Source of the DNA: an uncultured Parabacteroides sp.
Lineage (GTDB): Bacteria > Bacteroidota > Bacteroidia > Bacteroidales > Tannerellaceae
Length of the DNA: 64,000 nt
Reading direction: 5' to 3'
Assembly (NCBI GenBank): GCA_944325345.1
Contig: CALUZV010000007.1
Location: forward strand, 1 to 64,000
This document shows positions 1 through 9,036 of this stretch, piece after piece (position 1 is the stretch's first letter; each line of letters begins with the position of its first letter). The notes below the pieces were generated by a model. It was given only the letters and a program-made list of their open reading frames with translations. It did not search any database and was not told where the DNA came from. Position numbers and translations under genes: made by a program.

Positions 1-226
1 TCTCTTACCAAGAGAAGGACAACCAAATTTCGAGGAACTTCCTCTGTTTGAGCCTGAAAATAGTTTTTTCGTTGAGCAACAAATAGAGCGTTTTTCCCCA
101 TGAATATGGAGACGTAAAATCTCCGAACTTTTTCCTACTATTATTAGAACTGGTTGAAAGATAGAGTTTTAATCTTTCTTGCAGGATTAGAGTTTGTGTC
201 TTTTTTTTGATCAACAACGCAACCAC
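1..226 (+). promoter_or_regulatory. Leader region of the capsule locus
   Basis: This stretch has no convincing gene. It carries a short perfect inverted repeat, GAGGAA-c-TTCCTC (32-44), and a 7-bp hairpin, GAAAGAT/ATCTTTC (156-178), about 50 nt before the UpxY start. Capsule loci led by UpxY antiterminators normally have long 5' leaders in which transcription stops unless UpxY acts, so a regulatory leader is expected here. I see no clean TAnnTTTG box and no long inverted repeats of the kind that flank invertible Bacteroides promoters, but the true promoter may lie before the window. Confidence 0.3.
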
Positions 227-760
227 ATGGAAATCAACGCCAAGCAATGGTTTGTGATGCGCGACCTGAAACGTCCGAATGCGAAACTCCCGGCTTATAG
301 ACAACTGACGGAAATAGGCATGGAAGTTTTTACACCGATGCAGACGCGGAAGGTAGTACGTCGGGGAAAGAGGATTGTCGAAGAAGTCCCTGTCCTCCAA
401 GACTTGCTGTTTGTTCATGAGCTGAAATCGGTTCTGGATGAAGTTGTTGAACAAACGACAACCTTACAATACCGTTACATTCACGGAGCATACTGCAAAC
501 CCATGACAGTAGCGGAGGCGGAGATGACCCGCTTCATCCACGCAGTAACATCCACAGAATCTCCCCGTTATTACCTTCCCGGCGAACTGACTCCCCAGCA
601 ATGTGGCCGTCAAGTCCGCATCATCGGTGGTCCGCTTTGTGGTTACGAAGGCCAACTGCTTTCCATCCGAGGCTCGAAGGTGAAACGCCTGATAGTAAGA
701 CTCTCCGATGTCGTCGCGGCGGCGGTGGAGGTGAAACCGGAAGATATTCAATTGCTCTAA
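227..760 (+). CDS. UpxY-family transcription antiterminator (NusG-like)
   Basis: A 177-residue NusG paralogue. The N-terminal NGN-like part begins KQWFVMRDLK, and a KOW motif follows from about residue 127 (GRQVRIIGGPLCGYEG). Proteins of this family open Bacteroides and Parabacteroides capsule operons and bind RNA polymerase in the 5' leader so that transcription continues through the long operon. An in-frame TTG at 194 would add 11 poorly conserved residues; the ATG at 227 gives the normal family N-terminus. The gene is followed after 13 nt by the initiating sugar transferase, the usual order. No UpxZ partner is recognisable next to it. Confidence 0.9.
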   Translation: MEINAKQWFVMRDLKRPNAKLPAYRQLTEIGMEVFTPMQTRKVVRRGKRIVEEVPVLQDLLFVHELKSVLDEVVEQTTTLQYRYIHGAYCKPMTVAEAEMTRFIHAVTSTESPRYYLPGELTPQQCGRQVRIIGGPLCGYEGQLLSIRGSKVKRLIVRLSDVVAAAVEVKPEDIQLL

Positions 761-773
761 TATTATTAATACA

Positions 774-1889
774 ATGGTCAGTCTTTTTCTGCTGGCAGGT
801 TTCGTTGCCTCGGCTCTTTTTGCCGTCCTGATTATCCCGAATATCCTGCTGATTTCCTATAAGCGACGGTTGTTCGACATCCCCGACAGCCGCAAGGTGC
901 ACAAAGTACCCGTTCCCCGGCTCGGCGGTCTTTCTTTTCTGCCGGTCATCCTTATTTCATTTTGTTTGGTTACAGCCTTTTACTATTATTATATAGGTAC
1001 GCCGCTGAATGGTTTCTCGGCGGAAAAGGTCTTGTGCGATTTCCTGTCCCTTATGGTCGGGAGTATGTTGCTCTACCTCGTGGGAGTGCGGGACGACCTA
1101 ATCGGGGTTGGTTATCGTTATAAATTTATTGTCCAGATATTTGCAGCCATTCTTTTAATCTGGCCTGGCGGCTGGCTCAATTCCTTAGGTGGTTTATTAG
1201 GCATCCATGCCCTGCCAGCCCTCGTCGGTATGCCCCTCACGATTCTGGCGGTGGTTTACATCACAAACGCCATCAACCTGATAGACGGCATCGATGGTTT
1301 GGCCTCCGGTCTAAGTTGCATAGCCTTAGTTGTTTTAGGCATCCTATACGCCATCAAAGGCGAGTACCTTTACGCGCTCTTGGCCTTCTCAACCCTTGGC
1401 GTTTTAGTCCCGTTCTGGTTCTACAATGTCTTCGGCAATGCCCAGCGCGGCCATAAACTTTTCATGGGTGATGCGGGCAGCCTGACTTTAGGCTACATCC
1501 TCAGTATGTTAGCTATCCATCTGAGCATCAAAGACCCGGCGGACACCGACCTCCGGAATCCACAGATGGTAGTCGCTTTCTCGACCCTGATCGTCCCGAT
1601 GTTCGACGTCGTCCGCGTCGTCCTGCATCGCCTCCGCAATAAAAAGAATCCCTTTTTGCCGGACAAGAACCACTTCCATCACAAGCTCTTAAGAACCGGA
1701 ATGCGCGTTCGCATGGTAATGGTAACCATCCTCTGCGTCTCCCTCTTCTTCATCGGCCTGAATTGGCTGTTAGCCAGCCGGATGGATTTTACGGGAATCC
1801 TGATATTGGACGTGGTGCTTTGGACGGCAATGCAGCTGGGAATTAATTATTTTATACGAAAGAAAGAGAGCGATTTACCCCATGTATAG
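774..1889 (+). CDS. Undecaprenyl-phosphate sugar-1-phosphate transferase (MraY/WecA family)
   Basis: A polytopic membrane enzyme of 371 residues that loads the first HexNAc-1-phosphate onto undecaprenyl phosphate to start the capsule or O-antigen repeat unit. The family signatures are clear: an Asp pair in VGVRDDLIG (about residue 105), NLIDGIDGLASG (about 167-179), FMGDAGS (about 229-235) and the HFHHK loop (about 298-302). About ten membrane segments are visible. It lies 13 nt after the UpxY gene, so the two are probably co-transcribed. The last codons and the TAG stop (1881-1889) coincide with the head of a REP-like repeat, so the native C-terminus may have been slightly altered. Confidence 0.9.
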   Translation: MVSLFLLAGFVASALFAVLIIPNILLISYKRRLFDIPDSRKVHKVPVPRLGGLSFLPVILISFCLVTAFYYYYIGTPLNGFSAEKVLCDFLSLMVGSMLLYLVGVRDDLIGVGYRYKFIVQIFAAILLIWPGGWLNSLGGLLGIHALPALVGMPLTILAVVYITNAINLIDGIDGLASGLSCIALVVLGILYAIKGEYLYALLAFSTLGVLVPFWFYNVFGNAQRGHKLFMGDAGSLTLGYILSMLAIHLSIKDPADTDLRNPQMVVAFSTLIVPMFDVVRVVLHRLRNKKNPFLPDKNHFHHKLLRTGMRVRMVMVTILCVSLFFIGLNWLLASRMDFTGILILDVVLWTAMQLGINYFIRKKESDLPHV

Positions 1890-2094
1890 CCCGGCAATTC
1901 ATTGCCGGGTTTGATGTCGCCCTCGTTGCGAGGGTTTTAACCCTATGCATAGCCCGGCGATTCATCGCCGGGATCAGGTGTTCCTCTTTATAATATGGGG
2001 TTTTAACCCCAGCGTTCATCCGGGTTAAAACCCGGTCGGGAGGAGGGACGTATTCTCTATCATATGCATAACCTCGCGAATCGCGAGGTTGGAA
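1882..2094. repeat. REP-like hairpin cluster A
   Basis: Several imperfect copies of one element: a head ATG[TC]ATAG, then a 9-nt arm, a 2-nt loop and the complementary arm. Copies include ATGTATAG + CCCGGCAAT/ATTGCCGGG (1882-1909) and ATGCATAG + CCCGGCGAT/ATCGCCGGG (about 1945-1972). A diverged copy starting ATGCATAA (about 2063-2092) has CCTCGCGA arms. Between them lie related palindromes built on CCCTCG/CGAGGG, GGGGTTTTAACCCC and CCGGGTTAAAACCCGG. The stems differ in sequence but keep pairing. The same family recurs near 47.7-47.9 kb and 60.3-60.4 kb. The gap between the two neighbouring genes holds nothing else visible. Confidence 0.8.
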
Positions 2095-2113
2095 TAGTTT
2101 TCCATATATAATT

Positions 2114-2470
2114 ATGATTTTATCCTCCGGCCTCCGCCTCCAATCTCTCCTGCAGCATGAAATAACAACCATCCTGCACCAAGAGCTTGATAACGACGCA
2201 GCTATCCATCTATATAGCACCGGCTCTCACTGGGTCGCCTTCGAGCATTCCGCCTACCAGCTCATCCGCCAGTATCCGGAATCCGACCTGACTCCTTTCT
2301 TCTTTGATGCCTACCCTTTCCCCGTCCTGATGGCAAGCATCCAAGCCAAGGATTTGAAAGAGACATCGTTGAACGGACGGCTGACATTGAAGGCCCCGAA
2401 GTTGAACCTGCGACAGTATAGGGCTTGGCACCGGCGGGAGGTGAAGCAATTTGAAAATATATTGGAATAG
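2114..2470 (+). CDS. Hypothetical protein in capsule locus
   Basis: An ORF of 118 residues whose family I do not recognise. It has no signal peptide and no membrane segment, is mixed alpha/beta by eye, and ends in a basic, Arg/Lys-rich helix (about residues 98-118). It lies between the initiating transferase and a DUF4469 gene, on the same strand, after a REP-like cluster and 32 nt before the next gene. Codon use resembles its neighbours, so it is probably a real gene. Its position next to UpxY suggests UpxZ, but the sequence does not resemble what I know of UpxZ. Confidence 0.6.
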   Translation: MILSSGLRLQSLLQHEITTILHQELDNDAAIHLYSTGSHWVAFEHSAYQLIRQYPESDLTPFFFDAYPFPVLMASIQAKDLKETSLNGRLTLKAPKLNLRQYRAWHRREVKQFENILE

Positions 2471-2502
2471 TCTAATATATAACCTTTTAAACATCTATTA
2501 TC

Positions 2503-3291
2503 ATGTCTGAAGACGTTAAGTATCAGTTGAATGTCCTGATAGCGGACAACACAATCACTCCGGACGATCCGGATGACAAAATTTTTGTGATTGTATCTAA
2601 CGGCACTGCAGATCAGGATCGTATCATCACTGAGATGATGCTCGTCAATCCCGGTCTGGAGCGCGAGACATTGCAGCACGTGTTCAAATTGGAACACCGC
2701 ATAACTCGTCGCCTCTTGATGTCGGGGATGCGTGTAAACAACGGATTGTATGATGCTTGTTTGGCCTGTCGCGGTCTGGTTCACGGCGCGTCATGGGACC
2801 CAAAATCAAATGTTCTCTATGTGAACTTCCAGCAAGGCAAGGAATTGCGGGAAGCGATTGCGAATACAGTTATTAACGTCATTGGTGAAAAGGGCGACGT
2901 CATGTATATCGCCTCCAGCATCGACGCCGAAACCGGTGCCGAAGGTTTCGTTGCCACTTCGGGCAGCAACTTCACTCTCCTCGGCAAGAACCTCAAAATC
3001 GCTGGCGACGACCCATCGGTCGGTATCACCCTGACGGACAGCGAAGGCACGGAAACGAAAATTAAAGGTGGCTTAATCGGCGTAAACCAACCCTCCAAAT
3101 TGGTATTCTTCATCCCAGCCGGTCTGGAGGATGGGGTTTATACGCTGAAGGTTACGACGCAGTACAGCAATTCTGCATCGATGTTGAAGACCCCTCGAAC
3201 TATCGAACAACGAATCCAAATCGGAGAAGTTTCCGATACAGACGAACCGGTCGGCGGAGATGACGAAGAAGACGGCCCGCAGGTGCAATAA
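2503..3291 (+). CDS. HU-like DNA-binding / DUF4469 domain protein, copy 1
   Basis: A 262-residue protein of a Bacteroidales family with an N-terminal HU/IHF-like DNA-binding domain (about residues 1-125) and a C-terminal Ig-like DUF4469 domain (about 130-245). The conserved block LYVNFQQGKELREA is shared almost word for word with the protein at 17708-18436. The C-terminus is acidic (GGDDEEDG). Proteins of this type are common beside capsule and surface loci in this order; a nucleoid-like or regulatory role is usually assumed but not shown. This copy and the one at 17.7 kb bracket the variable part of the capsule locus. Confidence 0.8.
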   Translation: MSEDVKYQLNVLIADNTITPDDPDDKIFVIVSNGTADQDRIITEMMLVNPGLERETLQHVFKLEHRITRRLLMSGMRVNNGLYDACLACRGLVHGASWDPKSNVLYVNFQQGKELREAIANTVINVIGEKGDVMYIASSIDAETGAEGFVATSGSNFTLLGKNLKIAGDDPSVGITLTDSEGTETKIKGGLIGVNQPSKLVFFIPAGLEDGVYTLKVTTQYSNSASMLKTPRTIEQRIQIGEVSDTDEPVGGDDEEDGPQVQ

Positions 3292-3314
3292 CCCTGCGAG
3301 CTAAGCCAGAGATG

Positions 3315-3427
3315 TTCTGCTACCGGTAACAGAGGTGCCCTGCTACTGGTAGCAGAAGGTCTCTGCTACCGGTGGCAGAGAAGGGCTGGTACTGGTGGCA
3401 GAAGAGGGATAGAAACGGTAACAGAAG
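3315..3427. repeat. Palindromic tandem array, 23-bp period (array B)
   Basis: Five degenerate copies of a unit resembling CTGCTACCGGTAGCAG. The GGT at the centre of each palindrome falls at 3325, 3348, 3371, 3394 and 3417, which is an exact 23-bp spacing. The centre of each unit pairs with itself (CTGCTACC/GGTAGCAG), and the third copy (about 3362-3380) is one of the clearer ones. No copy of this sequence occurs elsewhere in the window. Confidence 0.85.
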
Positions 3428-3448
3428 AAAATATTATAGATATTCATC

Positions 3449-3516
3449 CGCGTTTACGTACATGTTGAGGAACAGTTTCGTAGGTGTTGATGCGCGGAAA
3501 CGTAGATGTTGAGGAA
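3449..3516. repeat. Tandem array, 22-bp period (array B2)
   Basis: Three degenerate units around the word ACGTAnnTGTTGA; the TGTTGA anchors fall at 3463, 3485 and 3507, an exact 22-bp spacing. It directly follows the 23-bp array and precedes the ugd start by about 36 nt, so it lies where a promoter or leader of ugd would be expected. Nothing else is recognisable in this 260-base gap. Confidence 0.65.
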
Positions 3517-3551
3517 ATTTCAAGCGTGTTTAATCTTTACAAATCAAGATA

Positions 3552-4799
3552 ATGAGACAATTTAAAATTGCAGTGGCGGGGACAGGCTATGTCGGCCTTA
3601 GCATTGCGACGCTGCTGAGCCAGCATCACCAGGTTACGGCGGTGGATGTCATCCCGGAGAAGGTGGATTTGATCAATCAACGCAAGTCGCCGATTCAGGA
3701 TGAGTATATTGAGAAGTATTTGGCGGAGAAAGCGTTGAATCTGACAGCTACATTGGATGGCGAGGCAGCTTATCGCGATGCCGATTTTGTGGTGATAGCC
3801 GCTCCGACGAACTACGATCCGGTGAAGAACTACTTCGATACGAGCCATGTAGAGGAGGTGATTGAATTGGTGATGCGGGTGAATCCAGAAGCTATTATGG
3901 TGATAAAAAGCACGATACCGGTCGGCTATACCGAGAGCGTCCGCAAGCGTTACCACTCCGACAATATCATTTTTTCACCGGAGTTCCTGCGCGAAAGCAA
4001 AGCGTTGTACGACAATCTCTATCCGAGCCGTATTATCGTTGGGCGACCGGAAGGGGATGCCCGTTTGGACGAAGCTGCACATACATTCGCCGCATTATTG
4101 CAAGAAGGAGCCATCAAAGAGAATATTGAGACCCTGTTTATGGGCCTGACCGAAGCAGAAGCTGTAAAGCTCTTTGCCAACACCTACTTGGCGTTGCGCG
4201 TATCCTATTTTAACGAATTGGATACTTACGCTGAAATGAAAGGTCTTAATACAAAGGCAATTATTGACGGCGTTTGCCTTGACCCGCGTATTGGCACACA
4301 CTACAATAATCCATCGTTTGGTTACGGCGGTTATTGTCTCCCCAAAGACACGAAGCAACTCCTTGCGAACTACGCCGATGTTCCTGAAAACCTGATAGAA
4401 GCCATTGTAGAAAGCAATCGGACACGGAAAGATTTCATCGCCGACCGAGTGCTTCATAAAGCCGGTTATTATGACTATTATAACCGAGGCGACTATAATC
4501 CCTCGGAAGAAAAACATTGCGTAATAGGAGTTTATCGTTTGACGATGAAGTCGAACAGCGACAATTTCCGGCAGAGTAGCATCCAAGGCGTGATGAAGCG
4601 GGTAAAAGCGAAAGGTGCAGAAGTCATCATCTACGAACCAACATTGGAAGACGGCAGCACGTTCTTCGGAAGCCGGGTGGTGAATGATTTGGAGAGCTTT
4701 AAGACACAGAGCCAGGCGATTATTGCGAATAGGTATGATGGGTGCTTGGATGATGTGAAAGGGAAAGTTTATACGAGGGATATATTTAGGAGGGATTAG
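3552..4799 (+). CDS. ugd: UDP-glucose 6-dehydrogenase
   Basis: Oxidises UDP-glucose to UDP-glucuronate with two NAD+, supplying an acidic sugar for the capsule. It has 415 residues, the usual length. The N-terminal Rossmann motif GTGYVGLS (about 10-17), the KSTIPVGYT block (about 119-127), and the catalytic cysteine region [11 protein letters not shown] (Cys at about 263) are all present, followed by the C-terminal NAD-binding-like domain. It stands alone between two short-repeat arrays and a toxin-antitoxin pair, on the capsule strand. UDP-ManNAc dehydrogenase is less likely because the overall pattern matches the short UDP-glucose dehydrogenase subgroup. Confidence 0.93.
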   Translation: MRQFKIAVAGTGYVGLSIATLLSQHHQVTAVDVIPEKVDLINQRKSPIQDEYIEKYLAEKALNLTATLDGEAAYRDADFVVIAAPTNYDPVKNYFDTSHVEEVIELVMRVNPEAIMVIKSTIPVGYTESVRKRYHSDNIIFSPEFLRESKALYDNLYPSRIIVGRPEGDARLDEAAHTFAALLQEGAIKENIETLFMGLTEAEAVKLFANTYLALRVSYFNELDTYAEMKGLNTKAIIDGVCLDPRIGTHYNNPSFGYGGYCLPKDTKQLLANYADVPENLIEAIVESNRTRKDFIADRVLHKAGYYDYYNRGDYNPSEEKHCVIGVYRLTMKSNSDNFRQSSIQGVMKRVKAKGAEVIIYEPTLEDGSTFFGSRVVNDLESFKTQSQAIIANRYDGCLDDVKGKVYTRDIFRRD

Positions 4800-4823
4800 T
4801 TTCCGGAATGTGAGAAGAATTTC

Positions 4824-4831
4824 TACCTTTG
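4824..4831 (+). promoter_or_regulatory. -7 box of the toxin-antitoxin operon
   Basis: TACCTTTG, an exact match to the Bacteroidetes -7 consensus TAnnTTTG, lies 25 nt before the antitoxin ATG. A TTTCC stretch at about 4799-4804, just over 20 nt upstream, is a weak -33 candidate. Confidence 0.65.
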
Positions 4832-4856
4832 TACTGGCAAATAACAAGGCATAACG

Positions 4857-5108
4857 ATGAAAGCATCAGAACCGGTAATGGTATATAGTACGACTCATCT
4901 TCAGGGCTTGAAGAACAGGCTGATAGGTCTTATCGACCAGACGAATGATGAGCGTAAGTTGCAGGATTGTTTGGACTTTCTGCAAGCAAAGCCTATGCCT
5001 TGTATGTTTACGGAGGAAGAGTTGGACCAAGTGATTGAGTCTGCCGAGAGAGAAGGTTTGGCTTCCCAAGATGAAGTCGATAAGATGTTTTCGAAATGGA
5101 GACATTGA
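4857..5108 (+). CDS. Antitoxin of a RelE/ParE-type toxin-antitoxin pair
   Basis: An 83-residue mostly helical protein with its own promoter box, overlapping the toxin gene by 13 nt, the classic antitoxin-first arrangement. The C-terminal half is rich in Glu and Lys (EEELDQVIESAEREG), as expected for a segment that wraps the toxin. No clear DNA-binding fold is recognisable in the N-terminal half, so the family is uncertain. It would neutralise the downstream toxin and probably repress the operon. Confidence 0.75.
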   Translation: MKASEPVMVYSTTHLQGLKNRLIGLIDQTNDERKLQDCLDFLQAKPMPCMFTEEELDQVIESAEREGLASQDEVDKMFSKWRH

Positions 5109-5392
5109 AAGTCAAAGCATACAAAACCTTCGTTCGACAACATGATGAGATAGCCGAATGGTATGCGACGCAATTAGGGCAAAAGGCCATGCTGAAATAT
5201 CTCGACGATTTGGAATCCACCATTCACCGTTTAACCTGTTTCCCTCAAATAGGAATTGTTGATGAACGGCGCAGCACAAGCAAACGGAAATATTATTCTT
5301 TTCTATTACATCCGCACTATCGTATTATTTATCGATTTACGAAAAAGACGTTGTATCTGGTGGCGTTTCAGGCTACACGGATGAAACAATAA
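5096..5392 (+). CDS. RelE/ParE-superfamily toxin
   Basis: A 98-residue protein with the compact RelE/ParE pattern: N-terminal strand and two helices (EIAEWYATQLGQKAMLKYLDDLE), then the strand block YYSFLLHPHYRIIYRFTKKT and a final strand (LYLVAFQATR). Relatives are either ribosome-dependent mRNA endonucleases (RelE) or gyrase poisons (ParE); the sequence alone does not decide which. The start overlaps the antitoxin by 13 nt. The pair sits between ugd and the flippase gene, where it may stabilise the capsule locus. Confidence 0.85.
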   Translation: METLKVKAYKTFVRQHDEIAEWYATQLGQKAMLKYLDDLESTIHRLTCFPQIGIVDERRSTSKRKYYSFLLHPHYRIIYRFTKKTLYLVAFQATRMKQ

Positions 5393-5418
5393 TCATATAA
5401 TTCATAAAAAGAAGAATA

Positions 5419-5440
5419 GGGTGCAAGAGTGCTTGTACCC
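5419..5440 (+). terminator. Stem-loop after the toxin gene
   Basis: GGGTGCAAG (5419-5427) and CTTGTACCC (5432-5440) form a 9-bp stem with one G-U pair and a 4-nt loop. There is no T tract after it, so it may be a 3'-end stabiliser or a weak terminator rather than a full intrinsic terminator. Confidence 0.4.
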
Positions 5441-5469
5441 CAAGCAATTCATATTTATAAAGACACGGA

Positions 5470-6714
5470 ATGTCCATAAAAGAAAAGGTCGCAAGGAATA
5501 AAACGGTCTTGGCAAACTTTTCCTATTTAAGCATCCTGCAGGTATTTACTATTTTATTCCCATTACTGACTTATCCTTATTTGTTAAGGGTAATTGGTTT
5601 GGAACTGTACGGTGTAATCATTTTTGCCCAATCTATTATTATCTATATTTCTTTGGTAATTAATTTCGGATTCAATATGTCCAGTGCCAAAGAAGTGGCG
5701 ATACACAAAGAAGACAAAGATAAATTATCCCGGATAGTTTCGACAACCTATATTAGTAAGTTTATTCTTTGGGTAATATGCGGAGTAGGTTATCTTATTG
5801 TAATTACAACCTTTGACTTCTTTCGAGAATATTATTGGGTATATTTCTTATCCTATCTCTTGACTTTTAACGAACTCTTGCTTCCAACTTGGTTCTTTCA
5901 AGGCATAGAGAAAATGAAATATATAACGATTGTCAATGTTTCTTCCCGCTTAGTATTTGTTGCAGCGATATTCCTGTTTGTAAAGGAGAAAAGTGATTAT
6001 TTGTATGTGCCTTTGTTGAATGGGATAGGGGCGATAGTGGCAGGGTTATTAGCGTTGTATATTGTATTCAAGAAAGAAGGGGTGCAGTTTCGGTTGAGTA
6101 GTATTTATGGGATAAAGGAAGATTATCAAAGGAGTTTCCCGTTGTTTGTTTCTTCCATTTCCACACAGATATATGTGAATGTAAATAAATTAGTTGTAGG
6201 ATCTTGCTTGGGAATGTCTGAAGTAGCTATTTATGATATAGGGGAGAAAGTTTTACACCTGATGAAACTGCCTATTCAGATGGTAGCACAAGCCACATTC
6301 CCAAAAATATCCAGAGAGAAGAATATTCATTTCCTGAATCGGTTGATGTTTATGGTTGCAGGAATAGTTACAGTTGGATATATCATCATGTTTGTGTGTA
6401 GTAAGTGGATTGTTTATTTATTTACAGGAGAATATATAAGTGAGGCGGTTACTGTGATGCGGATATTAGGAGTATCAGCAATATTGGTAGCTTTCAATTC
6501 TTTTATGGGAGGGAATAGGCTAGTGCCGTTTGGATATTCAAAAGTATATATGCAGGTGATGATGCAGAATTGTATATTCTTCTTGGTTGGGATGTTTGTG
6601 CTTTGGATAGGAGGATGGATAAATATGTATAGTGTAGCAAGTATGGTTCTTGCTGTTGAAATATTTTGTATGGTAATGCTGATTGTTTCAGAGAGAAAAT
6701 TAAAAATTATTTAG
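5470..6714 (+). CDS. wzx: Wzx-type oligosaccharide flippase
   Basis: A 414-residue polytopic membrane protein of the MOP/RfbX polysaccharide flippase family, with about twelve hydrophobic segments. It begins with a positively charged stretch before the first membrane segment and shows the family pattern of charged residues in the early loops (for example GLELYGVIIFAQS and FNMSSAKEVAIHKED). It would move lipid-linked repeat units across the inner membrane for Wzy polymerisation. It starts the AT-rich part of the locus and is separated from the acyltransferase gene by one base. It follows the toxin gene after 77 nt, with no clear promoter of its own. Confidence 0.9.
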   Translation: MSIKEKVARNKTVLANFSYLSILQVFTILFPLLTYPYLLRVIGLELYGVIIFAQSIIIYISLVINFGFNMSSAKEVAIHKEDKDKLSRIVSTTYISKFILWVICGVGYLIVITTFDFFREYYWVYFLSYLLTFNELLLPTWFFQGIEKMKYITIVNVSSRLVFVAAIFLFVKEKSDYLYVPLLNGIGAIVAGLLALYIVFKKEGVQFRLSSIYGIKEDYQRSFPLFVSSISTQIYVNVNKLVVGSCLGMSEVAIYDIGEKVLHLMKLPIQMVAQATFPKISREKNIHFLNRLMFMVAGIVTVGYIIMFVCSKWIVYLFTGEYISEAVTVMRILGVSAILVAFNSFMGGNRLVPFGYSKVYMQVMMQNCIFFLVGMFVLWIGGWINMYSVASMVLAVEIFCMVMLIVSERKLKII

Positions 6715-6715
6715 T

Positions 6716-7705
6716 ATGCAAAGAGAAGATTCAATAGATATCTTACGATTTATAGCACTATCTGGGATAATTTTAGTACATATTTCACCTGCTCCGTTTT
6801 GGGTGCAATTACGAAATTTTGATGTCCCCTTGATGGTGCTTTTGTCAGGTGTTTCCTATTCAATGAGTTCCGGAAAAGATCTGCGATATGGTTCTTATTG
6901 CTGGAAAAGATTTAAGAGGTTGGTGTTACCCGTTTGGTTCTTTTTGTTGGTGTATTTTTTAGCGTATTCAATATATGCGCAACACTTACCTCCATTACAT
7001 CAAGTTGTATCTTATTATACGTTGATGACCGGTTGGTATGTTTGGATTATTAGAGTATTTTTTATTGTCGCATTATTTGCTCCCATTATCTATAAGTTAT
7101 TGAATAGGGTAAGTCTTGATCATTTGTTATTGGGTTCAGCATCATTATTCTTATTGTTTGAATGTTTTATGAATACATCTTTCTCAGAATTTAAGGGAAG
7201 TGTATATTTATTGATGAATATTCCATATCTTTTGATATTCTCTATAGGATGTCAATTAAAAGATATGTCTAATAAGAAGATTATTCTCATTTCAACTTGT
7301 TGCTTACTTACTTATCTTTTGTTTGTCTGTTATTATTATTGGATGGATGGGGAATATATATTAACACAAGCGAAAAAGTATCCACCTCAGTTATACTATA
7401 CGTCGTATGCCTTAGCTTGCTGCTTTCTGTTATGGTTTTTTAGATTGGAAATAACAAATATACTGCCAACGAGAGTGCGAGAGTTTTGTGTGTATGTAGG
7501 ATCTCATACTATGTGGATTTATTTGTGGCATATACCATTTGTAACTGTTGTGAAGGATATTGATAATGCAATAGCTAGGTATTTGCTGGTTTATGGACTG
7601 GCATTGTTTATCACATATATACAGACACAACTCGTTAATAAAATAACTCTTCGGATAAAGCAAGAAAATGTTATTCGATTAATAAAAACAGTTTTTATAG
7701 GATAA
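6716..7705 (+). CDS. Acyltransferase-3 family membrane protein
   Basis: A 329-residue integral membrane protein with about ten hydrophobic segments. The N-terminus, REDSIDILRFIALSGIILVHIS, matches the start of acyltransferase-3 (OafA/NodX/WcaH-like) proteins, where the R and the H of the first helix are conserved. Members transfer acetyl or other acyl groups to sugars of capsules and O antigens. Its place between wzx and wzy, with 1-nt gaps on both sides, fits modification of the repeat unit. It is short because it lacks the periplasmic SGNH domain of OafA; a stand-alone SGNH protein is encoded at 16744-17691. Confidence 0.85.
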   Translation: MQREDSIDILRFIALSGIILVHISPAPFWVQLRNFDVPLMVLLSGVSYSMSSGKDLRYGSYCWKRFKRLVLPVWFFLLVYFLAYSIYAQHLPPLHQVVSYYTLMTGWYVWIIRVFFIVALFAPIIYKLLNRVSLDHLLLGSASLFLLFECFMNTSFSEFKGSVYLLMNIPYLLIFSIGCQLKDMSNKKIILISTCCLLTYLLFVCYYYWMDGEYILTQAKKYPPQLYYTSYALACCFLLWFFRLEITNILPTRVREFCVYVGSHTMWIYLWHIPFVTVVKDIDNAIARYLLVYGLALFITYIQTQLVNKITLRIKQENVIRLIKTVFIG

Positions 7706-7706
7706 T

Positions 7707-9011
7707 ATGTTATTACTGATTATTCTGTTTTTTATTTTATTGTATTTATATACATCTTCTGTAATTAGAGATAGATTGTCAAAGGGTATTATATATACCT
7801 TTTTAACTATATGGTTCGTGTCATTAACTATATCTACTTTTAATCCTTATGGATTATATCCTGTTTCAGTGCTAACTTATCTAATATTGATGTTAAATGT
7901 TCTTTCTTTTACTCTCGGATTCTCATTGTTTAGAATAGAGAGGAATGCTTATTATGGAAAAACTGGAACTATTTGTATGAATAATATAGTTAGATTTGTT
8001 AATAATAAAGTAGTTGTAGTTTCTATTATTTTTGCCTCATTGCTAAGTCTTAAGACCTTGATTGAGTATTTTAGTGTATTAGCCTATTTGAATTTTAACC
8101 GAGATGAAACATTAGAATTGTATAAGGAGAATTTAAGTAGTACGGATAATATAATTATTAATTTAATTTTACCACCTTTATTCTATTCGCTAAATGCAAT
8201 TTTGGCGTATCTTTTAATATATAATCGAAGATATGATAAAATTGCAATACTATCTACTTATATAATTATATATTCTATGATAGGAGGAAGTAGAGTTACA
8301 TTTCTAATTCTTGGAATAGCATTCCTCCTTGTTTCATTTATGATGGATAGAATAAGAATTAATAAAAGTTTATCCATTTTATTGTTAGCTTTCGTTTTTA
8401 TTTCTTATTTGTCAATGTCTTATATGACAGCATTAAGATATGGGTATTATGAATTTTCTATTTATACATTAAAAGTGGGGATGGAGATGTTAAATGAACA
8501 TTTTGTAACCTATTTGACAATTCCTTTTCGATTGTTGGATTATGCCTTACATGAAAATTATTTGGATAAATTGGGTGGATATCATTATGGTATCGTTAGT
8601 TTGGATGGTATAAATAGATATTTAAAAATGATATTGGAAAGATTCTCTATTGATATTCCTGCTATTTATGAAAAAACGACTGATTTCTTTCAAGATAATT
8701 GGGTTCTTGTTGGAAAGGCTCGACCTGCAAATTATGCATATACTAATATTATTTATCATTATCTCGATTTGGGAATATTGGGTGTTGTCTTATTTCCTTT
8801 CTGTTTCTCGGTGTTGTTAAGATGGACTATTAAAATGTTTTATCGATATGCTTCAGTCTCTGCTTATTGTCTTCTCTTCTATCTCTTCTTTGTTTTTGTA
8901 CATACTATTTTTTCCTGGCATTTAAACAAAGGTTTTTCATTAGGATTTATTCTTTTTATGATTTTCTTTGTAAAAAAGAGGAAAGTTGTATTTCGGAAAA
9001 ATTATTGTTAA
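7707..9011 (+). CDS. wzy: Wzy-like O-antigen/capsule polymerase
   Basis: A 434-residue membrane protein with about twelve hydrophobic segments and a large periplasmic loop near the C-terminal third (about residues 255-355). It has low similarity to anything but carries the usual Wzy layout. Gene context (1 nt after the acyltransferase, followed by glycosyltransferases, with wzx nearby) supports polymerisation of lipid-linked repeat units at the periplasmic face. Base composition is strongly AT-rich, as is typical of wzy genes, which are the most variable genes in these loci. Confidence 0.8.
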   Translation: MLLLIILFFILLYLYTSSVIRDRLSKGIIYTFLTIWFVSLTISTFNPYGLYPVSVLTYLILMLNVLSFTLGFSLFRIERNAYYGKTGTICMNNIVRFVNNKVVVVSIIFASLLSLKTLIEYFSVLAYLNFNRDETLELYKENLSSTDNIIINLILPPLFYSLNAILAYLLIYNRRYDKIAILSTYIIIYSMIGGSRVTFLILGIAFLLVSFMMDRIRINKSLSILLLAFVFISYLSMSYMTALRYGYYEFSIYTLKVGMEMLNEHFVTYLTIPFRLLDYALHENYLDKLGGYHYGIVSLDGINRYLKMILERFSIDIPAIYEKTTDFFQDNWVLVGKARPANYAYTNIIYHYLDLGILGVVLFPFCFSVLLRWTIKMFYRYASVSAYCLLFYLFFVFVHTIFSWHLNKGFSLGFILFMIFFVKKRKVVFRKNYC

Positions 9012-9036
9012 TTAATGTTGTTTGAATGATTAATTT

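Noticed and set aside
1..226. Invertible capsule promoter
   Set aside because: Only short palindromes (6-7 bp arms) are visible; no pair of longer inverted repeats flanks a promoter box within the part of the leader in this window.
5..454. Minus-strand open frame across the capsule leader and the UpxY gene
   Set aside because: No motif, overlaps the well-supported UpxY gene, and has no promoter box upstream.
2114..2470. UpxZ partner of the antiterminator
   Set aside because: Position is suggestive, but the sequence lacks the features I know of UpxZ; left as hypothetical.
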